From contig CAQLOA010000001.1 of assembly GCA_948829205.1 (NCBI GenBank), forward strand, positions 1 through 29,902: a stretch of 29,902 nt of DNA, given 5' to 3'. Numbering within the stretch: the stretch's first letter is position 1; every line of letters begins with the position of its first letter. Both the position numbers and the translations under genes were made by a program. The notes under the pieces were generated by a model. That model worked only from the letters and a program-made list of their open reading frames with translations. It searched no databases and was not told the DNA's origin. This document shows, piece by piece, positions 23,329 through 29,902 of the stretch. The stretch is from an uncultured Eggerthellaceae bacterium. GTDB lineage: Bacteria; Actinomycetota; Coriobacteriia; Coriobacteriales; Eggerthellaceae.

Positions 23329-23592
23329 TGACGCCAAACCGCGCTCGACCATACGCTCGTACCTGGCCTGCTCAAGCAGCTCCTTGTCAGAAGTCGTAGA
23401 CCACACCCTCTGCATTGATTCCTTGCTTATGCCAAGTTTTCTTACCACCGAATCGAACGCTTCTCTTCCGGCCTTGGCTGCAGCTAGCCTTTCATCAACG
23501 GAAAGCGTTTTCGATGGCCCATCGGTTTCTTTTGATTTTGAGGAATCACCAGCTTGCTCACTCGTACGTTTCACAAATTCCTTGTGTGTCAC
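23308..23592 (-). CDS. Small charged hypothetical protein, 94 aa
   Basis: I do not recognise this. The product is soluble and hydrophilic, with a Ser/Lys/Glu-rich first third and a helical C-terminal half (ERLAAAKAGREAFDSVVRKLGISKESMQRVW). The GTG start at 23592 is preceded by AAAGGAG at 7 nt, better than any ATG in the frame. It is the last of three same-strand genes, 50 bp after the preceding stop. Its last codons lie in repeat copy B, so the C terminus may have been changed by that insertion. Confidence 0.55.
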   Translation of the reverse strand: MTHKEFVKRTSEQAGDSSKSKETDGPSKTLSVDERLAAAKAGREAFDSVVRKLGISKESMQRVWSTTSDKELLEQARYERMVERGLASGETEAR

Positions 23593-23642
23593 TCTTTCTC
23601 TCCTTTGCTTCACGCTGAGTGGTCGCATTGCTACTGCAGAAA

Positions 23643-24239
23643 TCAAAGGGATGTTGCCTTCAAAGACCGCGATTCCGACAAGTCCAGGTCCCACAGCACT
23701 CCTGAAATATCGCTAGGCCAGTAGACGGACTCATCGATTTCTACGGTTATTAGATCGCCATTTATGCCAAGATCGTCCGGAACCCTCACGATGCCAATGG
23801 TTCGCTCTGTAGGCGCGGCATCGCCTGCGCTATACCCTATTGCGCTCGTGGGGCTTGATAGCTGCAGAAGCAAAACGGAAGCATTGGGAAACTCTTCTGC
23901 CGGAGCCTGAACTTCGGTTGCTCTTTCCCGATAAGAGCTTTCCAGCAAAGTGCCGCTGAATGCTTGCGTCTGGGCAGCTGCGGACTCGTCAGAACATTCG
24001 CCTGGCTGCCTATGCTCGATCGCTTCGAGCTCTTCTTGCATATGCTGACGGTCTTGCCTCTGTGCACTTTCTTGTGCCTCGATGACGATTCGTTGTTCCT
24101 GCCAGTGCTGGTAGACGAGGAAGATCGCGGCGGCAGCTCCGAGCACAAGCATTATCGCAACAACGGCATTCCTCGCCTTCGTTTTACCAAGACGCCTTTC
24201 GCTTTGAGGCTCTTTGCTTTCGGGTCTGTTGGCCATCAT
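23643..24239 (-). CDS. Single-pass membrane protein of unknown function, 198 aa
   Basis: A Lys/Arg-rich cytoplasmic N terminus (about 24 residues) is followed by one TM helix (AVVAIMLVLGAAAAIFLVY, residues 26-44), a Gln/Glu/Arg-rich, probably coiled-coil stretch (46-75), and a C-terminal beta-rich domain outside the membrane (RTIGIVRVPDDLGINGDLITVEIDESVYWP). No family is recognised. The start is one of two adjacent ATGs at 24239 and 24236. It is the middle gene of a three-gene run, 49 bp after the stop of the six-helix membrane protein. Its base composition is lower in GC than the core genes. Confidence 0.65.
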   Translation of the reverse strand: MMANRPESKEPQSERRLGKTKARNAVVAIMLVLGAAAAIFLVYQHWQEQRIVIEAQESAQRQDRQHMQEELEAIEHRQPGECSDESAAAQTQAFSGTLLESSYRERATEVQAPAEEFPNASVLLLQLSSPTSAIGYSAGDAAPTERTIGIVRVPDDLGINGDLITVEIDESVYWPSDISGVLWDLDLSESRSLKATSL

Positions 24240-24288
24240 GTTCCGCCCGCTTGCCAAATGAAGTTAATTTGCTACCAGCTGCTGCGCT

Positions 24289-25287
24289 TTATCTTTCTGG
24301 CGCTTTGCAACCTGCAACCCTTGTTATCCGCGTTCCGTTGTTCATAACGGCCACTTTCCCTTTCTCGAAATCCTCAACGCTGCAAACATAGATTTCCTGA
24401 CCCTGAGCCCCTGTGCAGAAAACCCCTTCGACTTCCATTCCAAACGACTTCCCTCGCGTTTTTCGGAAATTCGGATTACTGAGACCGTACGTAAGTTTTC
24501 TTTGACTTGCTGTCGCTTTAGAAGAAGAGTTGTTGGAATTACCGCTCGCTATCGTGCTGTTCGATGAAGACCCTCCTTCAGCTGGAATGAACTTCGAAAC
24601 AGCAAAAAGGGCGGCTATCACTAAGATTCCAAAAACAACCATTCCCGCAAGAGATACAAGAGGGATAAAGTTCTTCAGAAGCCAAAAGACAAGTGGCGCA
24701 ATGATCGCATAAACGATGATTCCGAAGATGAATATCAGAGAAAGTACGCGTGTATGCTCATTTGCCAAAGAGGTAATTAGCAGTGCAAGGGCAAATATCA
24801 AGCCACCTCTTATAATTATCTGTCCGTATTCCATCAAAAACTGGTAGAAAGTGGACTCTCTTTCAATGCCAATTACCCCAAACATCCCATTTGCATCCAG
24901 AATGAATAGGATTATTACGGCGATTGCGGGAACTGAAAAAACCACTGATAGGATTTTCCCAGGCACCCCACTTGTAATGAACAGGTACACGGCTATCAAT
25001 AACGTCTGAACTACCATCATGGCAAATGCAATATTCGCCAGCACTATTTCAATATGCGATTCCTGAGATGGACTTGTAAATGCCGCGAACGTTCCTTGTC
25101 CGCCTGAACTTTGAACCATATCGAGCTGATTTGCATATCCGTCATTCTGAATGAAGTTTATATAGCCAACAATTTGTTCCGAAAATGCAAGAACAACAAT
25201 AATGAGAGTTATTCCGAAACTGATATAAGCCAATTTGTTCGGAACGGTGCGTTCGGAAAAAGGAACTTTGACCTTCGAGGGCTTCAT
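24289..25287 (-). CDS. Six-helix membrane protein of unknown function, 332 aa
   Basis: Six TM helices are evident, at about 20-42, 80-104, 111-131, 156-175, 180-204 and 209-230. They are followed by a Ser/Asn-rich linker (238-262) and a soluble tail of about 70 residues with a short SFGMEVEGVFC/IYVCSVEDFEKGKVAV beta pattern and three Cys. No family is recognised. The start at 25287 has an AAGGAG Shine-Dalgarno; a longer frame to 25404 would run into the palindrome at 25393. It is the first gene of a three-gene run whose base composition is clearly more AT-rich than the metal-uptake genes, suggesting recent acquisition. The leader contains a long palindrome. Confidence 0.7.
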   Translation of the reverse strand: MKPSKVKVPFSERTVPNKLAYISFGITLIIVVLAFSEQIVGYINFIQNDGYANQLDMVQSSGGQGTFAAFTSPSQESHIEIVLANIAFAMMVVQTLLIAVYLFITSGVPGKILSVVFSVPAIAVIILFILDANGMFGVIGIERESTFYQFLMEYGQIIIRGGLIFALALLITSLANEHTRVLSLIFIFGIIVYAIIAPLVFWLLKNFIPLVSLAGMVVFGILVIAALFAVSKFIPAEGGSSSNSTIASGNSNNSSSKATASQRKLTYGLSNPNFRKTRGKSFGMEVEGVFCTGAQGQEIYVCSVEDFEKGKVAVMNNGTRITRVAGCKAPER

Positions 25288-25392
25288 GCTAACTCCTTCC
25301 GCAGATTTGTTGATGCAGAAAAAGCAAGATGACAGGCCTGCATCAATCCTTCTGGCTATTGCGGTGGAGACACGAATCAAAAGGGCATCCAC

Positions 25393-25510
25393 CACAATCG
25401 CCAAATTGCAGACCTCATACGAAAGAAGCCCTAAAGGCAGATGCCCTTATGGTTGGCTTCTCTCGTAATGAGAGATAGAAATATAAGGTCGTTGCAATTT
25501 GGCGACTGTG
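25393..25510. repeat. 118-bp nested palindrome between the membrane-gene run and vapBC
   Basis: The outer arms, 25393-25410 and 25493-25510, match at 17 of 18 positions (core CGCCAAATTGCA / TGCAATTTGGCG). GACCT / AGGTC follows. Inner arms around 25418-25430 and 25455-25469 match well (ACGAAAGAAGCC against ACGAGAGAAGCC), and the tip is TAAAGGC-agat-GCCCTTA. A single long hairpin with a few bulges results. It has no ORF. It could be a MITE-like element or a structured 5' leader: a minus-strand TATAAT lies at 25511-25516 directly outside it. It is not similar to the copy A/B repeat. The rest of the 25288-25612 gap holds nothing else but the vapBC promoter. Confidence 0.75.
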
Positions 25511-25516
25511 ATTATA
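25511..25516 (-). promoter_or_regulatory. -10 for the six-helix membrane protein operon
   Basis: TATAAT on the minus strand, with a weak TTCAGT -35 at 17-bp spacing. Transcripts would begin at the outer end of the 118-bp palindrome and carry it whole in a leader of about 220 nt. Confidence 0.4.
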
Positions 25517-25578
25517 CCTTGGCAACCCCGAGAACTGAAAGGCAATGCAGCCGTAATTGGTTTTATCTCTCAACTCGT

Positions 25579-25594
25579 TATAACGTGTTATACT
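25579..25594 (+). promoter_or_regulatory. vapBC promoter and operator-like palindrome
   Basis: TATAAC-gt-GTTATA (25579-25592) is a perfect 6-bp inverted repeat overlapping the -10 TATACT (25589-25594). An AAAGGAGG Shine-Dalgarno follows before the ATG at 25613. Autorepression by the antitoxin through this palindrome is the usual arrangement. Confidence 0.6.
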
Positions 25595-25612
25595 CATTGA
25601 AAAGGAGGCTTC

Positions 25613-25915
25613 ATGGTCGAAACTACGTTATCCAAAGTTGGCAACAGCATGGCCATAATTCTGCCGAAGTCATTACGCACGGAAGCATGCCTTGAATCAG
25701 GCGAAACGCTACGCCTCGAATCGCCCCGAAAGGGCGTCGTTGTCATCACGGCTCTTTTCTCAAACGACAAAGACAGGCTTGCTCGACTGGAAGACGCCGA
25801 ACTGCGCATAAAAGAGCGGCAGGCCAGATCAAAACCATGGCCAAACGGCCTCACCGCGGACGATATGCTGAAGGCAGGAAAGGATTCGCGTTCCGATGAG
25901 CTCTCTCCTGTTTGA
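25613..25915 (+). CDS. vapB: AbrB/SpoVT-type antitoxin
   Basis: This 100-aa protein has an N-terminal AbrB/MazE swapped-hairpin DNA-binding domain (LSKVGNSMAIILPKSLRTEACLESGETLRLE, residues 6-36) and a charged C-terminal region (LRIKERQARSKPWPNG) that would wrap the toxin. It has an AAAGGAGG Shine-Dalgarno. The last 20 bp overlap the toxin gene, in a different frame, indicating translational coupling. The AbrB-type antitoxin with a PIN toxin is a common VapBC subtype; MazE is the alternative name but the partner is not MazF-like. Confidence 0.88.
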   Translation: MVETTLSKVGNSMAIILPKSLRTEACLESGETLRLESPRKGVVVITALFSNDKDRLARLEDAELRIKERQARSKPWPNGLTADDMLKAGKDSRSDELSPV

Positions 25916-26312
25916 TTCGAACGCCCTCGTGTATTGGACGTATAGGGATTCGCCTTATCATGACGAAGTCAGCAGGCTTTTGCGTCATGTGCTTAAGGAA
26001 AAAGGGTCTATATATGCGCTCTCGTCTTCTCTGAATGAAATCTACTACGCATTGCATAACCACTATATGAACGAAAAAGACGCTCGTGGGTCCATCCGGG
26101 AAATCGCCGAAGTCTTCGACCTTGTAGACCTAACTGGCCCAATTGTGTTCGACGCCCTATATTCCGACGAGCCCGACTACGAAGATGGACTTATTCGGGC
26201 CGCAGCAGAAGCGCTTCAGGTCGACGCCATCATCAGTTACGACAAGAAGGCCTTCAAGAAGTCAGATATTCCAACTTTAACCGCAAAGGAAGCTCTTGCG
26301 CTTAGCGGATAA
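25896..26312 (+). CDS. vapC: PIN-domain ribonuclease toxin (VapC-like)
   Basis: This 138-aa protein has the PIN-domain acidic residues: D7 (LLFDSNALVY), E48 (SLNEIYYAL), D97 (DEPDYEDGLIRAAAE) and D116 (AIISYDKKAF). PIN toxins are Mg-dependent ribonucleases that cut tRNA or rRNA. All positions appear intact, so the toxin should be active. The start overlaps the antitoxin's end. VapC members are about 130 aa, so the length is normal. No transposon lies near. Confidence 0.88.
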   Translation: MSSLLFDSNALVYWTYRDSPYHDEVSRLLRHVLKEKGSIYALSSSLNEIYYALHNHYMNEKDARGSIREIAEVFDLVDLTGPIVFDALYSDEPDYEDGLIRAAAEALQVDAIISYDKKAFKKSDIPTLTAKEALALSG

Positions 26313-26401
26313 AACGCCAAGCGGGGCCGTGAGCGGATTTCTAACGACATCGCTTTACGTCGCGTTGTCATGCCGAACAGAAAATCGATATGGAGATCTA
26401 T

Positions 26402-27160
26402 ATGACAAAGACGCTGGTCGTGGGCGACATCCATCTGAAGGCTTACGACATTCTGCCGAAGGTGGACGATGTCCTAGAAAACGACGAGAGCATATCCCGC
26501 GTGGTGTTCCTGGGAGACATGTGCGACGAATGGAACTCCGACGACGGATGCATGATGCGCGAATTGGAGGAGTTCGCCGACTGGGTGGAGGCGCGCCGCG
26601 TAGACGGCCTGGTCGTCGACGTGCTGCTCGGCAACCACGACTTCCAGTACCTGCTTGGTCAGCCCGGTCCCGGCACGCACGATGCACTATACGGATTCGT
26701 CAAGTCGGTGCTGCTTCCGCTGAACCCCCGCATGGCGTGCGAGGTGGACGGTTTCTTGCTAACGCACGCTGGCCTTACGCAGGCTTATGCGGATGAGAAT
26801 CTAAGCGAGCCCGAAGATGCGGCAGATGCGGCTGACCAGCTCAATGAGCTTCTGGACGATGGCACCCTCGAAGCCTTCGAGACGCTTGCACAATGCGGCA
26901 TCGGACGGGGCGGCGACGAAACCCCCAGCCCGCTTTGGGCGGACAAGTGGGAACTCGAGGAGGACCCCGTAGCAGGCATTCCGCAGATCGTCGGGCATAC
27001 CCCCGTGGCAACAGTATGCACGGGCGAAGGGGCACGGCTCGAAGACGCTCCGGAGCTTTGGTTCTGCGACACGTTCTCGCTGATGTCGAACATGGTCCCC
27101 ATAGGCGACGGAAGCATGCTAATCGTCGACGACGACACCATAAATGTTGTTCATCCGTGA
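26402..27160 (+). CDS. Calcineurin-like metallophosphoesterase
   Basis: This 252-aa soluble protein has all the family motifs: GDIH (8-11), GDMCDEW (38-44), GNHD (77-80), THAG (121-124) and GHT (198-200). These place a two-metal centre for phosphoester hydrolysis. It is close in layout to serine/threonine phosphatases and ApaH-like enzymes, but the substrate is unknown. The ATG at 26402 has GGAG six bases upstream; the ATG at 26390 would overlap that site. The last residues are IVDDDTINVVHP. It stands alone after vapC; a 26-codon ORF follows directly. Confidence 0.87.
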   Translation: MTKTLVVGDIHLKAYDILPKVDDVLENDESISRVVFLGDMCDEWNSDDGCMMRELEEFADWVEARRVDGLVVDVLLGNHDFQYLLGQPGPGTHDALYGFVKSVLLPLNPRMACEVDGFLLTHAGLTQAYADENLSEPEDAADAADQLNELLDDGTLEAFETLAQCGIGRGGDETPSPLWADKWELEEDPVAGIPQIVGHTPVATVCTGEGARLEDAPELWFCDTFSLMSNMVPIGDGSMLIVDDDTINVVHP

Positions 27161-27166
27161 GAGAGT

Positions 27167-27247
27167 ATGGAGTCCGCTTTCGACAAGGACAGCAAGCTCA
27201 AAGAATACGAGCTTGAACTGCCCAAATGGGAGAGGCGACATGCCTAG
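27167..27247 (+). CDS. Possible 26-aa peptide downstream of the phosphoesterase
   Basis: ATG at 27167 follows the phosphoesterase stop by six bases and has a GAGAGAG purine run upstream. It reads MESAFDKDSKLKEYELELPK and ends KWERRHA. The peptide is charged and amphipathic. It may be a real small protein, a coupled leader or the remains of a larger gene. The base composition looks coding-like, but there is no other support. Confidence 0.3.
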   Translation: MESAFDKDSKLKEYELELPKWERRHA

Positions 27248-27359
27248 ACCTTAAGCCAGGTCAGTATCTGCAAGACGCCCTTCGCCTTGATTAGTTTCTC
27301 GAACCGTTTTCCTATTCGTCAAGAGGAAGCACGCGTCGCATGCCAGATCGCGAACTCGT

Positions 27360-27905
27360 TCAATACCTACCCTTATAGACGCGCTTGGCTTCTTCGGTCC
27401 ACTTGCGGACGAACTCCGTCTTGCCTTCCGTGTAGGCATCGCGGTCATGTTCATGCTCGCGCCATAGAGACAGCTTCAGTCGCTGATAGTCCTCCGCTAC
27501 GTCAGGATGCTCTTTCAGACAGTCCCTGAAGTAAAGCTCGTCGTTGTCGCCGCAGTGGCGAAGATGCACATGGAAGACTTCCTCCGCAAACCCATCCAAT
27601 GTGCAGCCGTAGTTGAGAGATATGCGCGACAGGCTTTCTGACATGCGAATGAAACCCTTGCGCTCAAGCCTTTCGGCCAGTGCATCGAGGCTCTGTTCCG
27701 CCCCAACCTCGACCAGGACGTCCACGATGTCCTTGGCCCATATGCCCTTAATGGCAGTGCTCCCGATATGGCATACACGCACGTCACCAGCGCCCGACAG
27801 CAATTCATGCAGAAGCCGTTCCATGTTTTGGTACCGCTGCGCCCATTCCGGATTTGGCGCCACCAGAGAAATGGGGAACAACTCCCAGAGCTCCTGCAGA
27901 CTCAT
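27360..27905 (-). CDS. GrpB-family (UPF0157) protein, nucleotidyltransferase fold
   Basis: This 181-aa protein starts SLQELWELFPISLVAPNPEW, then has the GrpB hallmark VCHIGSTAIKGIWAKDIVDVLVEV (nucleotidyltransferase-like GS...D.D motif) and a C-terminal FHVHLRHCGDNDELYFRDCLKEHPDVAEDYQRLKLSL. The biochemical role of the family is unclear. Starts further upstream (GTG near 27950, ATG at 27992) are possible, but lack a Shine-Dalgarno. The 27248-27359 gap holds no gene. Confidence 0.82.
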   Translation of the reverse strand: MSLQELWELFPISLVAPNPEWAQRYQNMERLLHELLSGAGDVRVCHIGSTAIKGIWAKDIVDVLVEVGAEQSLDALAERLERKGFIRMSESLSRISLNYGCTLDGFAEEVFHVHLRHCGDNDELYFRDCLKEHPDVAEDYQRLKLSLWREHEHDRDAYTEGKTEFVRKWTEEAKRVYKGRY

Positions 27906-28100
27906 GGCCCGAAGCCTCGCCGCCTCGCCTGTGCTTTTGCGCTCGAACACATCATCGGCCCATCGTATCCGATTTCTATGCCGATCAATCATCGCGAGAA
28001 AAAGGTCGACACAACGTAAACCACACTGCGGCTGAAAAACGCAGTCTCCGCGAACCGCATTGATTTCCGCAGAGCAATTTGCATGCTTTTGAGCTGCCCG

Positions 28101-28273
28101 TGTACAAAAATGACGAGAATCGGTACTTTTGACGAAGTCTGCAATGGGGGTCTACCGAAACCCAAAGAAGCAACTTAAAGAAACCCCAGGTAGAGGCGTT
28201 GCAAACGAGTTGTTTGCTCACAAGGCTAATCAAAAGGGCTCTCAAAAGTACCGATTTCCGTCGTTTTTGTACA
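28101..28273. repeat. 173-bp inverted-repeat element with 32-bp arms
   Basis: Left arm 28101-28132 and right arm 28242-28273 match as inverted repeats at 29 of 32 positions. The arms begin TGTACAAAAA and end CGGTACTTTTGA. The inner 109 bp show weak further pairing (GGGTCTACC region at 28150 against GGTAGAGG at 28190). No ORF is credible. This is a MITE-like element in an otherwise empty 545-bp gap (27906-28451) between the GrpB gene and tRNA genes. Confidence 0.75.
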
Positions 28274-28333
28274 TGAAAGCCCTGAAACTTGGCAATAGAC
28301 CCTTTTCCAAAATCCATGCAGCCAAAGCGGCTC

Positions 28334-28353
28334 GGGCGCAGCTTGCTGCGCCC
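28334..28353 (-). terminator. Hairpin downstream of the tRNA-Ser genes
   Basis: GGGCGCAG-cttg-CTGCGCCC, a perfect 8-bp stem with a 4-nt loop, about 100 bp after the tRNA-Ser(CGA) 3' end on the minus strand. There is no T-run, so termination is only possible. Confidence 0.35.
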
Positions 28354-28451
28354 CTACATCAACCCTAAACCCCTTTGCTCGTAGGATGACGCGTACTTTG
28401 GCACGCAAGGAGTTCTTGGAGGTCGAAGATGACGTGCTGGGGAAAGCTTGA

Positions 28452-28544
28452 TGGCGGAGGAGTAGGGATTCGAACCCTAGATACCGGGAACGCCGGTATA
28501 ACGGTTTTCGAGACCGCCGCCTTCGACCACTCAGCCACTCCTCC
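28452..28544 (-). tRNA. tRNA-Ser (anticodon CGA)
   Basis: On the minus strand the acceptor stem GGAGGAG pairs with CTCCTCC, followed by discriminator G and an encoded CCA. The anticodon loop is CTCGAAA (anticodon CGA) on a GCGGT/ACCGT stem. A long variable arm (CCGGCGTTCCCGG type) and a T-loop GGTTCGAATCC are present. This class II layout fits serine (codon UCG). It is intact. Confidence 0.95.
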
Positions 28545-28589
28545 GAAGACTAAAACCGCCCGAACGCGCACGACCATGCGATCAAAAAG

Positions 28590-28681
28590 TGGCGGAGAGG
28601 CGGGGATTCGAACCCCGGATACCCTTTTGAGGCATACACGATTTCCAATCGTGCTCCTTCGGCCAGCTCGGACACCTCTCC
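28590..28681 (-). tRNA. tRNA-Ser (anticodon GGA)
   Basis: On the minus strand the acceptor stem GGAGAGG pairs with CCTCTCC, then discriminator G and an encoded CCA. The anticodon loop is TTGGAAA (anticodon GGA) on an ACGAT/ATCGT stem. A long variable arm and the T-loop GGTTCGAATCC are present. It reads UCC and UCU codons. CTTTTTG directly follows the CCA. It lies 45 bp from the next tRNA-Ser, same strand, so the two are probably cotranscribed. Confidence 0.95.
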
Positions 28682-28705
28682 GCGTCAAATGGCCGCATGC
28701 TACAT

Positions 28706-28745
28706 CAAGCAGCGAATGAACAGTATAGCGCACATTCGCTGCTTG
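28706..28745 (-). other. 13-bp perfect stem-loop between the PPIase gene and tRNA-Ser
   Basis: CAAGCAGCGAATG (28706-28718) and CATTCGCTGCTTG (28733-28745) pair perfectly around a 14-nt loop. It lies 10 bp after the PPIase stop, so it may end that transcript, though no T-run follows. The loop includes TATACT on the minus strand (28722-28727), a possible -10 for the tRNA genes. If both are true, terminator and promoter overlap. Confidence 0.5.
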
Positions 28746-28755
28746 GCGCATGAAG

Positions 28756-29902
28756 TTATTGCGAGCTCTCGGCCGCGTCCGCAGGGTTGGCCGCGTCGCT
28801 TGCAGCCTCGTCGGCTACCGCGTCCTCGGCCGCGCCCGCAGCCGCCGCGTCATCGGCGGCAGCCGCGGCATCGTCGCCTGCGGCCGCAGCCGCATCGGCG
28901 TCTCCGGCCGCTGCCTCGGCAGCCCCGGTGTCGGCCTCTTCCGCGGCGGTGCCGTTGATCAGCTCGTCAAGAGCCTTCTGCGTGATTTCGTCCGCTTCCT
29001 CCTGGGAATAGACGTCGCTCATGTCCACCTTGTAGGGAACGTTGTCGGGCATGGGGTTCACCACGACGTCGTTGGCGGGACGCATGCTGTCCAGCCAGTC
29101 GGTGTACTTGGTGTTGCCATCCGTCTCGATGGTGTTCGTCTTGATCTCGGCGACGAACTCCTCGGGCATGTCGCTGGAGCTGGTGATGGTCTCGGGCGCC
29201 GTCCACACGTCGGTTAGCTCGATGATGTGATAGCCATACTTCGACTCGGTCACCTCGCTTATGTCGCCGACGTTTTCCAGAGTGCCAATGGCGTCGGTGT
29301 ACTCGGTAACGAACGAGTTCGTCTTGTCCCAGCCCACGTCGCCACCGTTTTCCTTGGTGGTGTCGTCGGTGGAGTATTCGGCCACGGCGTCCTCGAAGGA
29401 CATCTCGCCGTTGAGGATCTTCTCGCGCACCTCGTTGGCGAGCTCCTGGTCGTTCTCGCCGAAAAGGATGTGCGACGTGCGCTTCGCTCCGGTGTAGGTG
29501 GCGGAACTTTCCTGCAGCTTGGCGACCAAAGTGTCCTCGTCCTCGAGCGAGGCCTCGACCTCGGCATCGAACTGGTCCTGCAGCTTCTTCTCGAGGATGC
29601 TGAAATGCAGCGCCTCCTTGTAGCCCTCGATGCCGTCCTGCCATCCGGCCTCGTCCACTGCGTTAAGCCACGCCTCCTCGCTGGAGTACTGCTCGGCCAT
29701 CTTGTCCACGTAGGACTGGATCTCCTCGTCGTCGGTGCTGACGCCCAGCTGCTCGGCGCACTGCTTGACGAGCTCCTGGTCGATGAGCGACCCGAGCATC
29801 TCGTAGCGCAGGCTTTCCACGGTGTACTTGCGGTTCTCGAGGTATTCCTTCCACTTGTCTTCCTCGGTATAGCCATATTGGATGCGGAAGTTGTTCGCGA
29901 TA
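28756..29902 (-). CDS. Parvulin-type peptidyl-prolyl isomerase / foldase, PrsA/SurA-like (5' end outside window)
   Basis: The visible 381 residues lack the N terminus, which would hold any signal or lipobox. A SurA_N-like helical part (about 1-135) contains YTEEDKWKEYLENRKYTVES. A rotamase (PPIC) domain follows (about 141-232): RTSHILFGEN, AVAEYSTDDTTKENGGDVGW, GDISEVTESKYGYHIIELT. The last ~75 residues are a low-complexity tail of Ala, Asp and Glu with some Gly, which is unusual for the family and probably disordered. The likely role is folding of exported proteins outside the membrane, as for PrsA and SurA. The ATG near 29820 is not the start: the frame stays open to the window edge, and that codon is GTG. 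Confidence 0.85.
   Translation of the reverse strand, partial: IANNFRIQYGYTEEDKWKEYLENRKYTVESLRYEMLGSLIDQELVKQCAEQLGVSTDDEEIQSYVDKMAEQYSSEEAWLNAVDEAGWQDGIEGYKEALHFSILEKKLQDQFDAEVEASLEDEDTLVAKLQESSATYTGAKRTSHILFGENDQELANEVREKILNGEMSFEDAVAEYSTDDTTKENGGDVGWDKTNSFVTEYTDAIGTLENVGDISEVTESKYGYHIIELTDVWTAPETITSSSDMPEEFVAEIKTNTIETDGNTKYTDWLDSMRPANDVVVNPMPDNVPYKVDMSDVYSQEEADEITQKALDELINGTAAEEADTGAAEAAAGDADAAAAAGDDAAAAADDAAAAGAAEDAVADEAASDAANPADAAESSQ

Noticed and set aside
27985..28317. A 110-codon minus-strand frame over the inverted-repeat element
   Set aside because: It is built from the arms and interior of the element, has no ribosome binding site and reads as low-information sequence.
28429..28719. 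A plus-strand frame over the tRNA genes
   Set aside because: It is the antisense of two intact tRNA-Ser genes.
1..29902. CRISPR array, prophage, integrase or insertion sequence
   Set aside because: No regularly spaced direct repeats, no transposase or integrase motif, and no phage genes were seen; the only repeats are palindromic elements.

Overview
The window looks like a chromosomal segment of an anaerobic, high-GC actinobacterium of the Coriobacteriia, most likely Eggerthellaceae (Eggerthella, Gordonibacter, Adlercreutzia, Slackia or a relative). This rests on three things: a cytoplasmic pyrogallol-transhydroxylase/catechol-dehydroxylase-like molybdoenzyme, a divergent membrane-bound LuxR regulator with about 12 TM helices next to it, and the abundance of permeases and palindromic intergenic elements. 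No rRNA is present, so the genus is unresolved.

Left part (1-8000). The 5' part of a lipoprotein resembling C45 acyltransferases runs off the left edge and is divergent from a GAF-like/LuxR regulator. Next is a 14-TM-type MFS permease fused to a C-terminal CBS pair, with a terminator-like hairpin in its leader. A palindromic repeat, an apparently leaderless flippase-like membrane protein (LPG synthase TM family), an unknown 184-aa protein and an ABC-ATPase plus MFS operon follow.

Middle (8300-23200). After a HigBA-type toxin-antitoxin pair comes the core of the window. A minus-strand operon encodes the catalytic subunit (874 aa) and the three-cluster iron-sulfur subunit (275 aa) of a transhydroxylase-like bis-MGD enzyme, then two tandem NCS2 permeases, ending at a clear terminator. 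A LuxR regulator with many membrane helices is transcribed divergently. Right beside it is a run that plausibly supplies the metal cofactor: a THEP1-like NTPase, a FecCD-type ABC importer (permease, ATPase, lipoprotein), an unusual MoeA paralogue, and a divergent DUF4213/DUF364 protein. I infer that the importer feeds molybdate or tungstate to the cofactor of the molybdoenzyme; a siderophore or cobalamin substrate is not excluded.

Right part (23200-29902). A less GC-rich three-gene block of unknown membrane and small proteins lies between a repeat copy and a 118-bp palindrome. It is followed by an AbrB/PIN (VapBC-type) toxin-antitoxin pair, a calcineurin-like phosphoesterase, a GrpB-family protein, a 173-bp inverted-repeat element, two tRNA-Ser genes (CGA and GGA), and a parvulin-type peptidyl-prolyl isomerase with an Ala/Asp-rich tail that runs off the right edge.

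I see no transposase, integrase, CRISPR array or phage gene. The most interesting system is the transhydroxylase-like operon with two nucleobase-type permeases next to a probable Mo/W supply module; its substrate cannot be read from sequence.
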